Shown: one piece after another, positions 63,425 through 64,000 of the stretch
Layout of the letters: each line of letters starts with the position of its first letter
Position numbering within the stretch: the stretch's first letter is position 1
NCBI RefSeq assembly: GCF_018118585.1
Contig: NZ_CP069421.1
Location: 2,728,001 to 2,792,000 of the forward strand
DNA from: Aristaeella lactis
GTDB taxonomy: Bacteria; Bacillota; Clostridia; Christensenellales; Aristaeellaceae
Length of the DNA stretch: 64,000 nucleotides
Reading direction: 5' to 3'
Position numbers and translations under genes: made by a program
The notes under the pieces: model-generated
Told to the model about the DNA's origin: nothing
What the model saw: the letters and a program-made list of their open reading frames with translations, nothing else
Databases searched by the model: none

Positions 63425-64000
63425 ATGAGAAGATTCATAATATTCTTTTTGATTGGAATATGTTTATGGTCCCCTGTCTGTCGGTGCGAAACTGTTGAGA
63501 ATACCTATATATGGGCACCTCAGGGAGAAGTATGCTACTTTGAAAAAGATGGACTGATCGGACTTATGAAGACTAACGGGGAAGTGCTCATTGAGCCAAG
63601 GTTCACGAACGCAAAGCCTTTTTATTTCAACATAGCTGTTGTGGAAGAAAATGGTCTTCTTGGTGCGATTACAGATAAAGGAGAGGTATTGATTGAGCCT
63701 GTTCATCAATGGGATGCCCTATATTTTATGGGCACTGCCATCAATAAAACCATGCATCATGAAACATTGATATATGAAAAAGAGCGAAAGTTTGGTTTTG
63801 TAACACTTGATGGTGTTATTAACGAAGAGCTATGGGACGATATATCCCCTTTTGTCGGTGGAACAGCAATTGTAAAGCGTAACAATCAATATAATTTGAT
63901 TGACACGCAAGGCAGAATCCTGTGCCAGGAATGGTATTCGAAAATCAACTTTGATTATGATCAATTATCTTCTTCGCTTTTAGCGCAGGATGCGCAGGGA
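63425..64000 (+). CDS. Exported WG-repeat protein, 3' end outside the window
   Basis: 192 residues visible, open to the last base. Signal peptide MRRFIIFFLIGICLWSPVCRCE, then units DGLIGLMKTNGEVLIEPRF, NGLLGAITDKGEVLIEPV and RKFGFVTLDGVINEELWDDI, the last followed by the F.GGTAIVK phrase typical of the spacing between WG units. GGAGGAGG precedes the ATG. Fifth WG gene in the window. Confidence 0.82.
   Translation, partial: MRRFIIFFLIGICLWSPVCRCETVENTYIWAPQGEVCYFEKDGLIGLMKTNGEVLIEPRFTNAKPFYFNIAVVEENGLLGAITDKGEVLIEPVHQWDALYFMGTAINKTMHHETLIYEKERKFGFVTLDGVINEELWDDISPFVGGTAIVKRNNQYNLIDTQGRILCQEWYSKINFDYDQLSSSLLAQDAQG

Noticed and set aside
63464-63485. CCCCTGTCTGTC inside the signal peptide of the last WG gene as a REP insertion
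   Set aside because: It resembles a half unit but encodes part of a normal signal peptide and lacks the second arm; chance similarity cannot be excluded.

Overview
The window reads as chromosome of a monoderm Bacillota (Clostridia). The evidence is a gram-positive gene set: SepF, DivIVA, PurR, RecD2, ComF-type phosphoribosyltransferase, an HPr-like protein with a Ser46-type motif, abundant GGAGG ribosome sites, GTG/TTG starts and many TTGACA/TATAAT promoters. An uncultured gut or rumen Clostridia such as the Christensenellales/Aristaeellaceae is my guess; nothing in the window fixes the species. No rRNA, tRNA or CRISPR array was seen.

The first half (about 1-32 kb, visibly GC-rich) is mostly core genome. 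It holds the mfd 3' end and lspA; a RluD-type pseudouridine synthase; a divergent MerR regulator and secreted FMN/FAD flavoprotein pair sharing a textbook MerR operator; a secreted WG-repeat protein; a PadR-hydrolase operon with a palindromic operator; rfbD; lysC; a comF-recD2 pair; a peptidoglycan-binding protein; a Crh-like HPr; purR; a division cluster (HlyD-like protein, YggS, SepF, DivIVA, inactive-looking E2-like acyltransferase); a radical-SAM activase; a membrane-anchored PQQ-type propeller protein overlapping glpK; pgsA; and an RNase PH-RdgB fusion. Intergenic regions here carry two kinds of small repeat: AT-rich AATTCATAATTC-type tracts and hairpin clusters.

At 32.2-44.6 kb lies one giant secreted RHS/YD-repeat protein (about 4155 aa) of WapA type. 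It has a signal peptide, SH3, Pro/Thr/Glu-rich linkers, a DNRLRE-like module, six Ig-like repeats, a YD-repeat shell and an RHS core. Just after the core the DNA turns AT-rich and encodes a C-terminal domain with a SHG...QAC pattern, which suggests a clan CD (caspase-like) cysteine peptidase tip. A small six-helix membrane protein follows directly and is a candidate immunity partner.

The last part (44.6-64 kb, AT-richer) is an accessory region. A REP-associated tyrosine transposase (RAYT) sits between copies of a GGAGACAGGGGACGGTTCTCTGTCTCC-like palindrome, and derivatives of that palindrome recur in most gaps up to 63.4 kb. Between them lie almost exclusively predicted exported proteins: an LRR/Big2/DUF4214 protein, an LRR protein, four WG-repeat proteins (the last cut by the window end) and a family of three unrecognised paralogues. 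Two further repeats, an 80-110 bp composite (3 copies) and a 75-145 bp leader with a terminator and a TTGACA box (3 copies), suggest that intergenic cassettes were duplicated along with the genes.
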